Positions 17,690 through 27,159 of a stretch of DNA of 64,000 nt are shown here, piece by piece (the first letter of the stretch is position 1; each line of letters begins with the position of its first letter). The position numbers and the translations under genes were made by a program. This DNA is from Streptomyces sp. V1I1. Its GTDB lineage: Bacteria; Actinomycetota; Actinomycetes; Streptomycetales; Streptomycetaceae. The DNA lies in assembly GCF_030817355.1 (NCBI RefSeq), contig NZ_JAUSZH010000001.1, positions 496,001 to 560,000 on the forward strand, read 5' to 3'. The notes beneath the pieces are model-generated. The model was not told where the DNA came from. It saw nothing but the letters and a program-made list of their open reading frames with translations, and made no database searches.

Positions 17690-17716
17690 GGCGGCGGGGT
17701 GCCACTCCCCGCCGCC
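17690..17716 (-). terminator. Hairpin downstream of the dnaN-like remnant
   Basis: A 10-bp perfect stem GGCGGCGGGG (17690-17699) / CCCCGCCGCC (17707-17716) with a 7-base loop, 38 bp after the TAG of the DnaN-like fragment on the minus strand. Confidence 0.6.
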
Positions 17717-17754
17717 GGACGGGGCGGGACCGTTGTCCCGGCCCGCAGGGGTGG

Positions 17755-17895
17755 CTACTTGCTCAGGTCGAGCCGGATGGGCATCAGCAGGTGCCTGTAG
17801 TCCTGACCGACCATGTCGGGCCCCTCGGTGAGCAACACCGGCTTGGTGGTGAGTCCGTCCTTCATCTCGCGGATGTGCGAAGAACGGCTTCCTCG
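17755..17895 (-). pseudogene. dnaN: C-terminal fragment of a DNA polymerase sliding clamp (DnaN-like)
   Basis: On the minus strand the last 40 residues read HIREMKDGLTTKPVLLTEGP, then YRHLLMPIRLDLSK and TAG at 17757-17755. The LLMP(I/V)RL ending is the hallmark of bacterial beta clamps. Just upstream RKPFFA continues in another frame, so there is a frameshift as well as a missing N-terminus. The chromosomal dnaN lies near oriC, so this is probably a second, plasmid- or element-borne clamp left behind by recombination. Confidence 0.7.
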
Positions 17896-18047
17896 TCGCG
17901 GGCCGACACAGCTGGGTCAGTTCTGGCCAGCGCCCCTGAAGGCCACGCGTTGGCCCTGCCGCCGCCACTCAGGCACGGACCCGCCAGCCCCCTGACCAGC
18001 ACAGACCAACCCATCTGAACCACGCAGTGATGGAGAAATCCCGCACC

Positions 18048-18210
18048 GATCACTACATTCCAAGACGATCACTGAACTTGCACTTCAGAGCCTCCCCGGC
18101 TTCCGACCTTCCACGGAAACCCCAGCTCAGAGACACACCACGCCACAGCAAAAGTCCCGAAATGATCACTAGATCCCCAGGCCAGCGCATCACTCACCTA
18201 GTGATCACTA
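18048..18210. repeat. Cluster of GATCACT repeats and a 12-bp palindrome
   Basis: GATCACT occurs at 18048-18054, 18067-18073, 18164-18170 and 18203-18209. The last is inside the perfect palindrome TAGTGATCACTA (18199-18210); GATCACTAG at 18164-18172 forms an inverted partner. The cluster precedes the TniB/MuB-like ATPase gene. It could be an operator, plasmid iterons, or repeated transposase sites at a Tn7/Mu-type element end. The DNA here is also less GC-rich than its surroundings. Confidence 0.5.
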
Positions 18211-18356
18211 ACGGATTTGTCAGAGCTGGGCGCGGCGGCCCAGACGGACCGCCGTGCGCTGGCCCGTCCCGATCTCGTTCCGCACGGCCCCGCGCCCGAG
18301 ACGTGGGCCCGCCCCAGGCCCCCGCGCACACCTACTCCTGATGAGGACAAGAGCTG

Positions 18357-18926
18357 ATGATCGCTGATCTGGATTACGGGCTGCTGCCCGACGCGAGCGA
18401 AGACCACTTCCTGGGCCTGGAGCAGGCGCAGCTCGTGGGAACCGACACGCTGCTGACCACCCGGGACAACATCGAGGCCGTCATCGAGGCGAAGGCCATG
18501 ATGTGCGTCTACGGGCCTGCAGAGTCGGGCAAGACGATGTCGGTGAACTCCGCGCTGCGCCACCTCGCCCCGGACATCACCCACCGCCTGGAGCTGCGGG
18601 CCGGACCGACCCCGCGCGACATCCGGCATGGTCTCTTCCAGGCGCTGGGGCTGCCGGGTGTGCCGCCAGCCCGCCCGATCGAGTTCGACACCCTCCTCAA
18701 GGAGGCACTCGCGGAGGAGTTCCGGGTGCTGGACCGGCCCCTTGTACGCGGACCGCCTCGGTCTCGGTGGCGAGCGCCGCGCGCGCTAGGTGCGCGGATC
18801 ATGGCCGCTTCCTCCCCTCGCGGACGGGCATTCCCACTCCACCACAGCCTCTCCGGGATCGAAGTTGCCGAAGGAGAGCGACTCGAATGCCCGCCCCGGC
18901 CCGGTCTGAAGCGCCAGAGCCGCTGA
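18357..18926 (+). pseudogene. Truncated TniB/MuB-like transposition ATPase
   Basis: The ATG at 18357 starts a protein with a Walker A motif (VYGPAESGKT, about residues 52-61) followed by MSVNSALRHLAP and a DIRHGLFQALGLPG helix. This is the N-terminal layout of AAA+ ATPases that serve DDE transposases (TniB, IstB, MuB). Similarity ends near EEFRVLD (about 18735), before any Walker B. The rest of the frame reads through unrelated DNA. No partner transposase of that type is present. Confidence 0.6.
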
Positions 18927-18974
18927 CGTGTCATCCGGCGCTACGAAGAACGTGACCACGATGCTCCCGGGCAT
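18786..18974 (-). CDS. Short fragment-like protein of unknown function
   Basis: A 62-residue frame with coherent composition: IVVTFFVAPDD, ALALQTGPGRAFESLSFGNF and AVVEWECPS. It resembles the N-terminal domain of a larger Streptomyces protein rather than a shadow frame, and stops soon after. It opposes the ATPase remnant. It may be a truncated gene; confidence is low. Confidence 0.35.
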   Translation of the reverse strand: MPGSIVVTFFVAPDDTSAALALQTGPGRAFESLSFGNFDPGEAVVEWECPSARGGSGHDPRT

Positions 18975-19347
18975 GATGCCTGACTGCCCAACCGCCCTTC
19001 ACCGTGATCGGCCGGACAAGCCCCGGGGCGCTGCGCGGTCCGGACGGCCGTGGGGCGGCTGATCCCGTACCCGGATTGAGTAGTTCTACGGATTTCTTCG
19101 GCCCGGCCGGCCCGTAGCCTTCGGCAGGCTGGGCGAGTGACTCGCTGCCCCATGTCGTATCGGGAGAGACCTCGGGGCTCCGACGACACACGGCGGAGTG
19201 GTCTCTCCGAGGACAGTTTCGGGTGTGCCGGCACACGGCCGACTGCCGTGTGCGGGCCCGAGGAATGCCGAGGTGGTCACGGGTCTGAACACTGATGACA
19301 GCCGACCGTCACCCTGCCCAGGGCACCAACCGGTTAGTGAGCGAGGG

Positions 19348-21111
19348 ATGGAACCGTTGAACGGCGCAGGACGAATCATCGACGGGCGGTTCGAGCTGCT
19401 GGAGCAGCTCGGCAGCGGGGGCATGGGCACGGTGTGGCGGGCGCGGGACAACGCCCTGCACCGCAACGTCGCCCTGAAGGAGGTCCGACCCGCCGATCCC
19501 AGAATCACCGCCGCGACCCCCGGATCCGCCCAGGTGCGGCGCGAGCGGGTACTGCGCGAGGCGCGCGCGCTCGCCCGGCTCAGGCACCCCAACGTGGTGA
19601 CGATCCATCACATCATCGACGAGAGCCCCCATCCCTGGCTCGTGATGGAGTTCGTCCCGGGACTGTCCCTCCAGGACCGGCTGGCAGCCGGCCGACTGGC
19701 CCCCCAAGATGCAGCCCGCATCGGCCGCGACGTCCTGGCCGCGCTGCGCGCCGCGCACGCCGCCGGTATCCACCACCGCGACGTCAAACCGGCGAACATC
19801 CTGCTGCGCGACGGTCCGGACGGCACCTCCACCGCCGCGGTGCTCACCGACTTCGGCATCGCCGCCCTCACCGGTACGACCCCTCTGACCCCCTCCGGCG
19901 ACATGATCGGCTCGCCCGAGTACATGGCACCCGAGCGCATCCGCGGCGCCGAGGACGCCCTGGCCTCCGACCTCTGGTCGCTGGGAATGACCCTGTACGT
20001 CGCCGTGGAGGGGACTAGCCCGATGCGGCGCGGCACCAACCTCGCCACCCTTGCCGCGGTGATCGACGAACCGGTGCCGCCACCGGTGCACGCGGGCCCG
20101 CTGGCCCAGGTCCTGAACGAACTGCTCGTACCGGACCCGCAGGATCGGCCCGACGCCGCCCGATTGGACGCACTGCTCGCCGAAGCGGCCGAGGGGCCGG
20201 ACACCGGCACCGGACGACCGGCCGCGGGCACGGCGCGAGCCGACGCCTCGCCCGCGTCGACACCTCATCCGCCTCAGTCTGAGAACCCGGTGCAGGACCA
20301 GGCCCCGGGGCGGCGAGGGACCGACGGGCAGCCTGGTGCGGCCGCCGATGCGCCCGATGCACCGGCCCCTCGGCTGGGAGACGGTACGTCCCCTCGTACC
20401 ACCCGGCGTGGACCGCTGATCGCGGCGGTCGCTGTGGTTGCCGTGGGACTGATCGCCGCGGCCACGGGCTCGGCCCTGACCTCCTCCGCAGACGTCAACG
20501 CAGACGCGTCGAACGAGACCGGACACCCCGCGACCGCCGCCGGACCGACGGCGAGCGGAAGCCCCGGGAAGAGCCCCGGCTCCAAAGGCCCAGCTGCGGC
20601 CTCCGGGAATTCCGGCTCCGCGGTTCCGTCCGAGGCCTCAGGGAGTCACGGCTCCAAGGATCCGGCCGCGCCCCCGGACGACACCAACCCGCCCGCCTCG
20701 AGCCCCGGTTCGACGCCGAAGCCGGCCGAAGCAGGGAAGGGAGGCGCATCACCCGCCCCCATCGACCCGGAGGCCTTCGCCAACGGCTGGATCTCGAAAC
20801 TCGACGTGACCCCGGTCAGTTCAGGCACGGTGACCCGGGACCAGCACCTGGCCTCCGTACGCGTGCAGGTACCGGAGGCCGAGGTCCTGCGCAGCGACGA
20901 CTACGCCTCACTGGGCACGGGGTACTGGGTGATCTACGTACCCCGGTCGTTCACCAACGGCACCGAGGCGGTCGAATACTGCCTGGCACGAGGCCGCACC
21001 ACGAAGGAGACATGCGCGGGCCGCTACCTGAGCCACAATTCGGCGGACCGCCCGCTGGTGTGCGAGCCAGACGGGGAGGGCGGGACCACCGGCCGCTGTA
21101 CGCGTTCTTGA
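19348..21111 (+). CDS. Membrane Ser/Thr protein kinase
   Basis: A 587-residue receptor-like kinase. The cytoplasmic kinase domain (about 12-280) has the Gly loop GSGGMGTVW, catalytic Lys in VALKEV, HRDVKPANILL, DFGIA and SPEYMAPE. A Pro/Ala linker leads to one transmembrane helix (near 355-375: LIAAVAVVAVGLIAAA). The outer part has a Ser/Gly/Pro-rich stalk and a C-terminal domain of about 110 residues with three Cys (YCLARG, ETCAGRY, LVCEPDG). I chose ATG 19348 (GAGGG upstream), which starts just before the kinase fold. The upstream in-frame GTG/ATG region lacks similarity. The ligand is unknown. Confidence 0.88.
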   Translation: MEPLNGAGRIIDGRFELLEQLGSGGMGTVWRARDNALHRNVALKEVRPADPRITAATPGSAQVRRERVLREARALARLRHPNVVTIHHIIDESPHPWLVMEFVPGLSLQDRLAAGRLAPQDAARIGRDVLAALRAAHAAGIHHRDVKPANILLRDGPDGTSTAAVLTDFGIAALTGTTPLTPSGDMIGSPEYMAPERIRGAEDALASDLWSLGMTLYVAVEGTSPMRRGTNLATLAAVIDEPVPPPVHAGPLAQVLNELLVPDPQDRPDAARLDALLAEAAEGPDTGTGRPAAGTARADASPASTPHPPQSENPVQDQAPGRRGTDGQPGAAADAPDAPAPRLGDGTSPRTTRRGPLIAAVAVVAVGLIAAATGSALTSSADVNADASNETGHPATAAGPTASGSPGKSPGSKGPAAASGNSGSAVPSEASGSHGSKDPAAPPDDTNPPASSPGSTPKPAEAGKGGASPAPIDPEAFANGWISKLDVTPVSSGTVTRDQHLASVRVQVPEAEVLRSDDYASLGTGYWVIYVPRSFTNGTEAVEYCLARGRTTKETCAGRYLSHNSADRPLVCEPDGEGGTTGRCTRS

Positions 21112-21245
21112 CGCCCCCTGCCGCCTCGCACTCGTAGCCCAACGCGAGCACCGACCGTCATGTTCCTGGCGTATGGGCGCGGCTGCGGGGGCCGCCCTGG
21201 TCGCGACGGGGGGCAACAGCCGCGCCGCAACCGGAGGACCAACCC

Positions 21246-21383
21246 ATGACGGACCATCACATCGGCCGTATCGTGCCCAGCTCGAACATGGCCATGGAAA
21301 CCGAACTGCCCCACGGAGCGGTCCCGCCGCTCTGCGGTCGGGGGTTGAACGGCGGCAGTGACGGGGTGACCAGCTCCCACTGA
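21246..21383 (+). pseudogene. N-terminal stub of a maleate isomerase/Asp-Glu racemase-like gene
   Basis: ATG 21246 has GGAGGA upstream and encodes HHIGRIVPSSNMAMETELP. This is the start pattern of maleate cis-trans isomerase and arylmalonate decarboxylase relatives (IVPSSN with METE). Similarity ends after about 22 residues and the frame stops at 21383. The rest of the gene is absent, evidently deleted. Confidence 0.55.
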
Positions 21384-21458
21384 ACAGTGTGACTGTTCGG
21401 ACCAGGCTGCTCTCCCCTTGGCACCAAGTCAGTCTTCCCCGGCCTCGCCTATACAGCG

Positions 21459-21881
21459 ATGTCCGCCACCGCGCGACAGCAGTACCGCGACGGCGCCATC
21501 GCCCTGGCCAAGACGTTCAGGCGTGTCGCTGACAAGTACGGGTTGATGTTCCTCGTCAACGGTTCATGGTCAGGCAGCACGGGTGGGGGCTACCCCGACA
21601 GATGGAAGCACGGTTGCGCCCTCGCCGACGGCACCATCATTGAGCACCATCCGGCGGACGCCTACCACCTCAATTACGCCACATCGACGCAGTGGGCCAA
21701 GCGCTCGCCGGTTACGAAGGGCACGTCATTCCACTACGTGATTGCTCGGACGGATGCCGAGCGGGACGCCTGGCGCAGGTCCGGGGCATGTGCCTTCGTA
21801 TCTACCCAGAACCACTACGGACGGGCCCCGGCGCCGTATTCTCCGCTGCGCCCTACCGGGCTGCCCACGCGGAGGCGGTGA
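21459..21881 (+). pseudogene. Fragment of a putative secreted glycoside-hydrolase-type protein
   Basis: A 140-residue frame lacking a signal peptide. It reads YRDGAIALAKTFRRVADKYG, MFLVNGSW, GGYPDRWKHGCALADGTIIE and HYVIARTDAERDAW. This looks like the end of a TIM-barrel sugar hydrolase. In-frame coding continues 5' of the ATG (VFPGLAYTA) back to a stop at about 21393, so the N-terminus is lost. The family assignment is tentative. Confidence 0.45.
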
Positions 21882-22103
21882 GGGAGGCGGCACCCGTGCA
21901 TCAACGTACCGTTGTGGTGGGGCTCCCGCCTCGTCCGGGCCGTTCTCGCCGTCCACCGCGTTCACGTACCGTGACGCCCATCTTCGTCGCCAGGGTGGAT
22001 GACCAAAGGCGGCCGTGGTCGTTGCGGTGCCTGCGTGGCTGATCATGCGAGTGAGAGCGATGCAGGCGGGGCGGGCCCCTGGAGTGTGCGTCCGGAGGTG
22101 CTG

Positions 22104-24068
22104 GTGAACGAAGACCCGGACCGCGTCAGGGAGTTGCTGGAGGGCTCCCGACTGCCGGTGGCGGTGTACGAGGCGTCGGGAGATGTGCACCGGCGGGCAA
22201 CGGCGGGAGTGCGGCGGCAGTTGCTGGCGCTGGACGCCGCCCGGTACGGGCAGCGGCAGCTGGCGGAGGACATCGGCGAGGTAACGGTCGAACAGGATGA
22301 CGACACGCCGTGGGTGGTGCGGTGGGGGACCGGCACTGAACTGGACTCCCGGCAGCTGTACGCGCTGCCGGTGCCGGCCGCGGTGTGTGTGGTGGCGACC
22401 GCGGTCGTGGAGGGCCGTGGACTCGCTGTCGCCGGCTGCGAGGACGGCACGCTGCACTGGTGGGATCTGGCCACGGGCAGGCGGCTCGGCAAGGCCGTGA
22501 CCGGTCACCCCGGCGCCGTGCGTGCTCTGGCGACGGCGGTGTTGGACGGCCGTCCCGTCGCTGTGACCGGCAGTTCCGACGCGGTCGTCCGGCTGTGGGA
22601 CCTCGCCGTGGGAGAACAGGTCGGCGTGTTCCCCGCCGGGGCCGATGCCTGGGTCCGCTCGCTCGCCACCGGGCTGGTAGAGGGCCAGCCGGTCGCGGTC
22701 AGCCTCAGCGGGGACGGCGTGGTACGGGTGTGGGATCTGGCTGCCCGCACACAGCGCGGCGGGCCCTGGACCAGTCAAACCGGCGCCGTCAGCGCAGTGG
22801 CGACGGCGGTGTTGGACGGCCGTCCCGTCGTTGTCACCGGCAGCCCCGACGGGACCGTCCGGGTGTGGGACCTGATCGCGGGACGGGAGACCGGCTTCGT
22901 GCTGCGGCACGCTACGCGGGCGGTGTGCCTCCTGGTGACGGGCCCGGCGTACGACCCTCCTATGGCCGTCAGCTCCGACGGCTGGGATGTGCGCATCTGG
23001 AACCTGGCCACGGGCGAGCAGATCGGTGAGCCCCTTTATGTGCGGTTCATGGACTCGGGGGCCACGGCGATGCTCGACGGCCGCCCCGCCGCCGTCGTCG
23101 CGTACAGCGTCTCGGGCAAGGTCGACGTGTGGGATCTGTCTGCCCACAGGCATCTCCGCCCGCCCCATCTGCCGCATCTGCGCCTACCCCTGCTCGGCCA
23201 CAGAGATACCGTGCGGGGAGTGGCGACGGCGGTGGTGAAGGGGCGTCACCTCACTGTCTCTGGTGGCGACGACAGGTCGGTACGGATCTGGGACCTCGAC
23301 GGTGAAAGGGAGGCGGGCAGTCCGCTGAGTGGTCACGCGGGCCCTGTGCGAGGGGTCACCACGGCCGTCGTGGACGGCCGTCCCGTCATCCTCACCGGCG
23401 GCTGGGACAAGACGGTGCGGATCTGGGACCTCGACGGCGGGGGACAGCTCGGTGAGCCCCTGACCGGCCACACCAGCGACGTGCATCTGCTGACGGTGGG
23501 GATGGTGGACGGACGGCCCACCCTCATCACGCGCGACCGGCACGAGGCGGTGCGGATCTGGGACCTGACCACCCGGGAACAGCTGCACGGACGGTCGACG
23601 ACGGAGTACACCAGCCCGAACATCGAGTTCTTCGCGGCACTGGACGGCCGTTTCGTCGCCGTGACCGGCCAACGCGTGTGGGACCTGACCGCGCGCCAAT
23701 GGATCGGAGTGGAGCCGCAGGAAGGGTATGCCCTGGCACTGGAAACGCTCGAAGGTCGCAACGTCATCCTGACCGGCCGCGCGGCGGAAACGGTTCATCT
23801 GTGGGACATGGCCACGGGCGAACGGCTGGGGCCGCCCATGACGGGACACACCAGCCGGGTGCGGGCAGGGGCGGCGGGGATGCTGGACGGCCGCCTTGTC
23901 GTCGCCGCCGGAGGCGACGACGGAACCGTACGGGTGTGGGACGTGACCACGGGGCGGCAGACCGGCGCGTACACCTTTCCCGCCCGCATCTGGGGCCTGG
24001 CGGTGGCACCGGGCGGGCGGCTGGTGGTCGGTTTCGGCTCGGACATCACGGTCCTGGCCCACCGCTGA
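22104..24068 (+). CDS. WD40-repeat protein with about 12 blades
   Basis: A protein of about 654 residues. The first 85 residues are helical (EDPDRVRELLEG, VRRQLLALDAARYG). About 12 WD40 repeats follow, each with a strand such as LDGRPVAVTGSSDAVVRLWD and a closing WDL(A/T)TG. Twelve is too many for one ring, so it may form two partial or stacked propellers acting as a scaffold. I preferred GTG 22104 (GGAGG five bases upstream); ATG 21999 is in frame with less typical sequence. Many WD40 proteins of this style are the C-terminal half of a larger NACHT, protease or kinase protein. No such domain is present upstream here, so it may be truncated. Confidence 0.8.
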   Translation: MNEDPDRVRELLEGSRLPVAVYEASGDVHRRATAGVRRQLLALDAARYGQRQLAEDIGEVTVEQDDDTPWVVRWGTGTELDSRQLYALPVPAAVCVVATAVVEGRGLAVAGCEDGTLHWWDLATGRRLGKAVTGHPGAVRALATAVLDGRPVAVTGSSDAVVRLWDLAVGEQVGVFPAGADAWVRSLATGLVEGQPVAVSLSGDGVVRVWDLAARTQRGGPWTSQTGAVSAVATAVLDGRPVVVTGSPDGTVRVWDLIAGRETGFVLRHATRAVCLLVTGPAYDPPMAVSSDGWDVRIWNLATGEQIGEPLYVRFMDSGATAMLDGRPAAVVAYSVSGKVDVWDLSAHRHLRPPHLPHLRLPLLGHRDTVRGVATAVVKGRHLTVSGGDDRSVRIWDLDGEREAGSPLSGHAGPVRGVTTAVVDGRPVILTGGWDKTVRIWDLDGGGQLGEPLTGHTSDVHLLTVGMVDGRPTLITRDRHEAVRIWDLTTREQLHGRSTTEYTSPNIEFFAALDGRFVAVTGQRVWDLTARQWIGVEPQEGYALALETLEGRNVILTGRAAETVHLWDMATGERLGPPMTGHTSRVRAGAAGMLDGRLVVAAGGDDGTVRVWDVTTGRQTGAYTFPARIWGLAVAPGGRLVVGFGSDITVLAHR

Positions 24069-24382
24069 CCCTGTGTCAGGTGGACGCGGACACCAGTCAA
24101 GCGTGGTGGTCCGGAGCCCGCCTCTCCTTCGTGCAGGTCGGCCGCATCCCTCACCCGGTGAACCGGCCGGTGAATCGACGTCTTCGTGGTGAGGGCTCGC
24201 GAGCGGCTCCCGGACCTATCGGCCGGAAGAAGGTCGGTGCCGAGGAAGTCGCCTCCGGTGACCGGCTCTTGGCGGCGGCTGGGTATTCGTCGGCCCTAAC
24301 CTGCCGCACGGCCTGAACAGCATGCTGCTACATGGCACTTGGTTCGCTGTTCGTCATCGGCACCCCGCATACAGGAGACAGC

Positions 24383-24838
24383 ATGGCCGACAGCAGTCAC
24401 GGATACGTCAGGGACCGGCGCGGATGCCGCCATTGGGGCCCGCAGGGCGCCGCGGGGCTTCTCCTGCGCCAAGGCCCTCGATTCCTGCTTCAGCGCCGCT
24501 CCTGGCGGGTCCACCACGGCCGCACCTGGAGCATCCCCGGCGGCGCGCTGAAAGCCGGTGAAAGCCCGTGGGACGGGGCCCGCCGGGAATTCGCCGAAGA
24601 ACTCGGCAGCGTTCCGGCACTGTGTCCCGTCCTCACCTTCGTCGACGACCACGGCGGATGGGCCTATCACACCGTCGTCGCGGACGTCATGGAGCCGTTC
24701 TTCCGGCACCGCGGCGACGGCGAAGGCGTCGCCCACAGGTGGTACATCCCCGTCGAGATCGACTCGCTGCGCCTCCACCCCGGATTCGCGGCCACTTGGC
24801 CTCAGTTGATCGGCGAGCTGGACGCAGCCGGACGATGA
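24383..24838 (+). CDS. Nudix hydrolase
   Basis: A 151-residue soluble enzyme with a complete Nudix box, GGALKAGESPWDGARREFAE then ELG, matching GX5EX7REXXEEXG. The fold continues with VLTFVDDHGGWAYHTVVADV. Nudix enzymes hydrolyse nucleoside diphosphates linked to another group, with Mg2+ on the Glu residues. Substrate unknown. I chose ATG 24383 (AGGAGAC upstream) over an upstream ATG at 24332 lacking such a site. Monocistronic. Confidence 0.88.
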   Translation: MADSSHGYVRDRRGCRHWGPQGAAGLLLRQGPRFLLQRRSWRVHHGRTWSIPGGALKAGESPWDGARREFAEELGSVPALCPVLTFVDDHGGWAYHTVVADVMEPFFRHRGDGEGVAHRWYIPVEIDSLRLHPGFAATWPQLIGELDAAGR

Positions 24839-25413
24839 GACTCACGGTCGAGTGGTAAGCGGCGTCCTGGTCGTGAGGCGGCAGGTGTCGTTACGGCCGG
24901 ATTCGGCAGGGGCGTCCGCCAGGGTCGACACAGTCCCGTCCATATCCCGGGTATCGCCGAGGTAAGCCGACAAGGGCCGCGCGATGATCTTGAAGCCCCG
25001 ACCGCCTGGCCCTCACCCGGTCGGCTCAACCTCGTTTGGTGGCGATGTTGGCTGTCGTCGGCCAGGCCCCTCGAAGTCGCCGTTGTCGCCGTTCTGGTGT
25101 GTGTCACGTACTCGCCCCGGGTGTTGACGGCTGCCAGGCGCGGTGGTCCGCTGTGGCGACATGTCTCGGACTCTCGCCACGAGGGGGCTCCCCGTCCGTA
25201 CTGAGCCCACCAGCTGAGAAGCGAACGCGGGGTTCGGTACTGCCGAATGAATGATGCCGGTTTGATATCGGGACTCTTCTCGGCTCTGCCGAACCTGGGG
25301 AAGACGGGCTGCTGGACATGAGTTGCTCCTCGGAGAGAATCACGAGCGATCGAAAAGCGGTCGGCAGCCAGGACGGTGTCTGAGCGCAGGTGGCCGGACA
25401 GGAGGGTCGGGGG
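24839..25413. other. Gene-free stretch
   Basis: About 575 bases between the Nudix gene and the 3' end of the broken STAND ATPase gene. I see no convincing reading frame, repeat or RNA. Confidence 0.3.
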
Positions 25414-25895
25414 CTATGTCTCGTCCTCATGCACGGTGTCGGCTGCTGCCGCCTGCTCGAGGTGGTGAGCGGCTTGGATATTGCCGGTGCGGCGCAGGCC
25501 GGTTGCGACGCGGTGGGCAGTGGCGCTGAATCGGTTCGCGGAAGGGGCGTCCGTTGCGCGGGCGTCGGCGCTGATGGCGAGGACGTGGAGGACCAGTGTC
25601 GGCCACCAACCTGCATTGTCCGGCGGTATCGGACCTGCACGGCGTGGCGGGGTCGGCTTCGGTTCGACGGCTGATGCTGCCAGGCTCAGTGCGTCGATGA
25701 CGAACGCGAGCGCCGCCTCTGCCAGGGCGGGTTCGCGCTTCAGCGAGGACAGTGCGGCCTCCGCCACCGCGGGGTCCATTGCGATGTAGTCGGAGCGGTG
25801 CAATTCCGAAGATCTCCGGAACATGTCGAACGTATGGAGCAGGCCGAGCTCGCGTAGTGCTTCGATGGTCTGTCGTTGCTCGGGTTCAGCATGAT

Positions 25896-26490
25896 CTAGC
25901 GAGGAACCCCGGGCCTTCAGGCCCGGGAGGAATCGCTTCTCTGGAATGCTCTGACCCGCAGCTCCTCAAGAAGCGCTCCCGGAAAGAAGCCCGTCACACC
26001 GCCAACGTCAACCACGTCATCTCGAAGAAGATCGTCACCTCCGCTGAACGCACCGGCTCCGGTATCGCCCTGGAAGACCTCACGGGTATCCGAAGCCGGG
26101 TACGGCTCCGCAAGGACCAGCGGACCTCTCTGCACTCGTGGAGCTTCCACCAGCTCGCCTCCTTCGTGGAGTACAAGGCGAAGCGTGCCGGGGTGCCGCT
26201 GGTGTACGTCGATCCGGCGTACACCAGCCAGCAATGCTCCGAGTGCGGTCACATCGACCGGCGCAACCGTCAGTCACAATCAACATTCGCGTGCCGGTCC
26301 TGCGGTGCCCTCATGCACGCGGACGACAACGCGTCCCACAACATCGCCCGCAAGGGCGAGACCGTGTGGACTGCGGGGCGTGAGTCACGCGTCCCTGCCA
26401 CCCCATAGGGTGTCTGGACGGAGGAGCCAACCCAGCAGCCAGTCGGGCGCTACCTCCAAGCCCGGTCCTTTAGGACCAGGTCAAGTTGAC
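25896..26490 (+). mobile_element. Shortened IS605/IS1341-type element carrying a tnpB fragment
   Basis: The left end has a hairpin CCCGGGCC-TTCA-GGCCCGGG (25908-25927). The right end has GGTCC-TTTA-GGACC (26464-26477) and finishes TCAAGTTGAC, as in Streptomyces TnpB-only elements. There is no target duplication, as expected for this family. The exact left edge (25896) was set by restoring the interrupted frame and could be off by a few bases. The region overlapping the tnpB 3' end is where an omega-RNA would lie. Confidence 0.65.
25935..26408 (+). pseudogene. tnpB: C-terminal part of TnpB
   Basis: About 157 residues of an IS605 OrfB/TnpB nuclease: KKRSRKEARHTANVNHVIS, the RuvC Glu in GIALEDLTGI, the DPAYTSQQCSECG zinc half, CRSCG and the last Asp in HADDNASHN. 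The N-terminal half, with the first catalytic Asp and the target-recognition part, is missing. The protein should not cut DNA. It sits inside the broken STAND gene. Confidence 0.75.
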
Positions 26491-27159
26491 TCATTGCTGC
26501 TGTACCGCCTGTGGGGTCTCCTCGTTCTCCCGTGAGCAGAGGGCACTTGACTTGGATCACGGTGGTCCATCGCCCCCAGGCGGCTGGGTCGCTGATGCGT
26601 GAAGTGACGATGATGCCGGCGGGTTGGTGGCTGGGGCGGCGCGGGAGGCCCTCGGGGAGGATTTCAGTGGGGGAGCGGAGGATCCCGGTGGGGGACTGAG
26701 CTCTTGCCAGCAGCTCTGGATCGTCGAGTCCGTCGAGCACCAGCGTCCACCGATGACGTCGTGCGAGCTGCTTCAGGACCAAGTCGTTCAGTGCCACACC
26801 ACTGTCCTGGGCGGCCGTCAGCGTGTCCGGCTTGATGTTGATTTGGAGAGCGGTGTTCATCAGACCCGTTGCGAGTGACGCTTCATCGCGGGCACTGATC
26901 CAGTGGATTTGACTCCAGGCGTTCCAGGGGTACGGATCCCAGTTGTGGCCGCCAGCGTAGGTGGCATCGAGTGCGAGGGTCGTCTTGCCCGATCCTGCCG
27001 GGCCGACGAAGGCCCGAACAGGAAGACGTCGGCTGACGAGGCGGAACCAGTCGGAGCGGGACTGTTGCTCTGCTCGCCCCCGGCTTCGGCGGTGGCGCAT
27101 CCCACGGACTACGGCAGGGCGCTCTCCAGTCCCCTGGGTGAAGGGGGACAGGTACTCAG

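Noticed and set aside
25414..25824. Stand-alone 136-residue gene on the minus strand
   Set aside because: The open frame continues upstream to the TnpB element edge and joins the P-loop half when the element is removed, so it is the 3' end of a larger gene.
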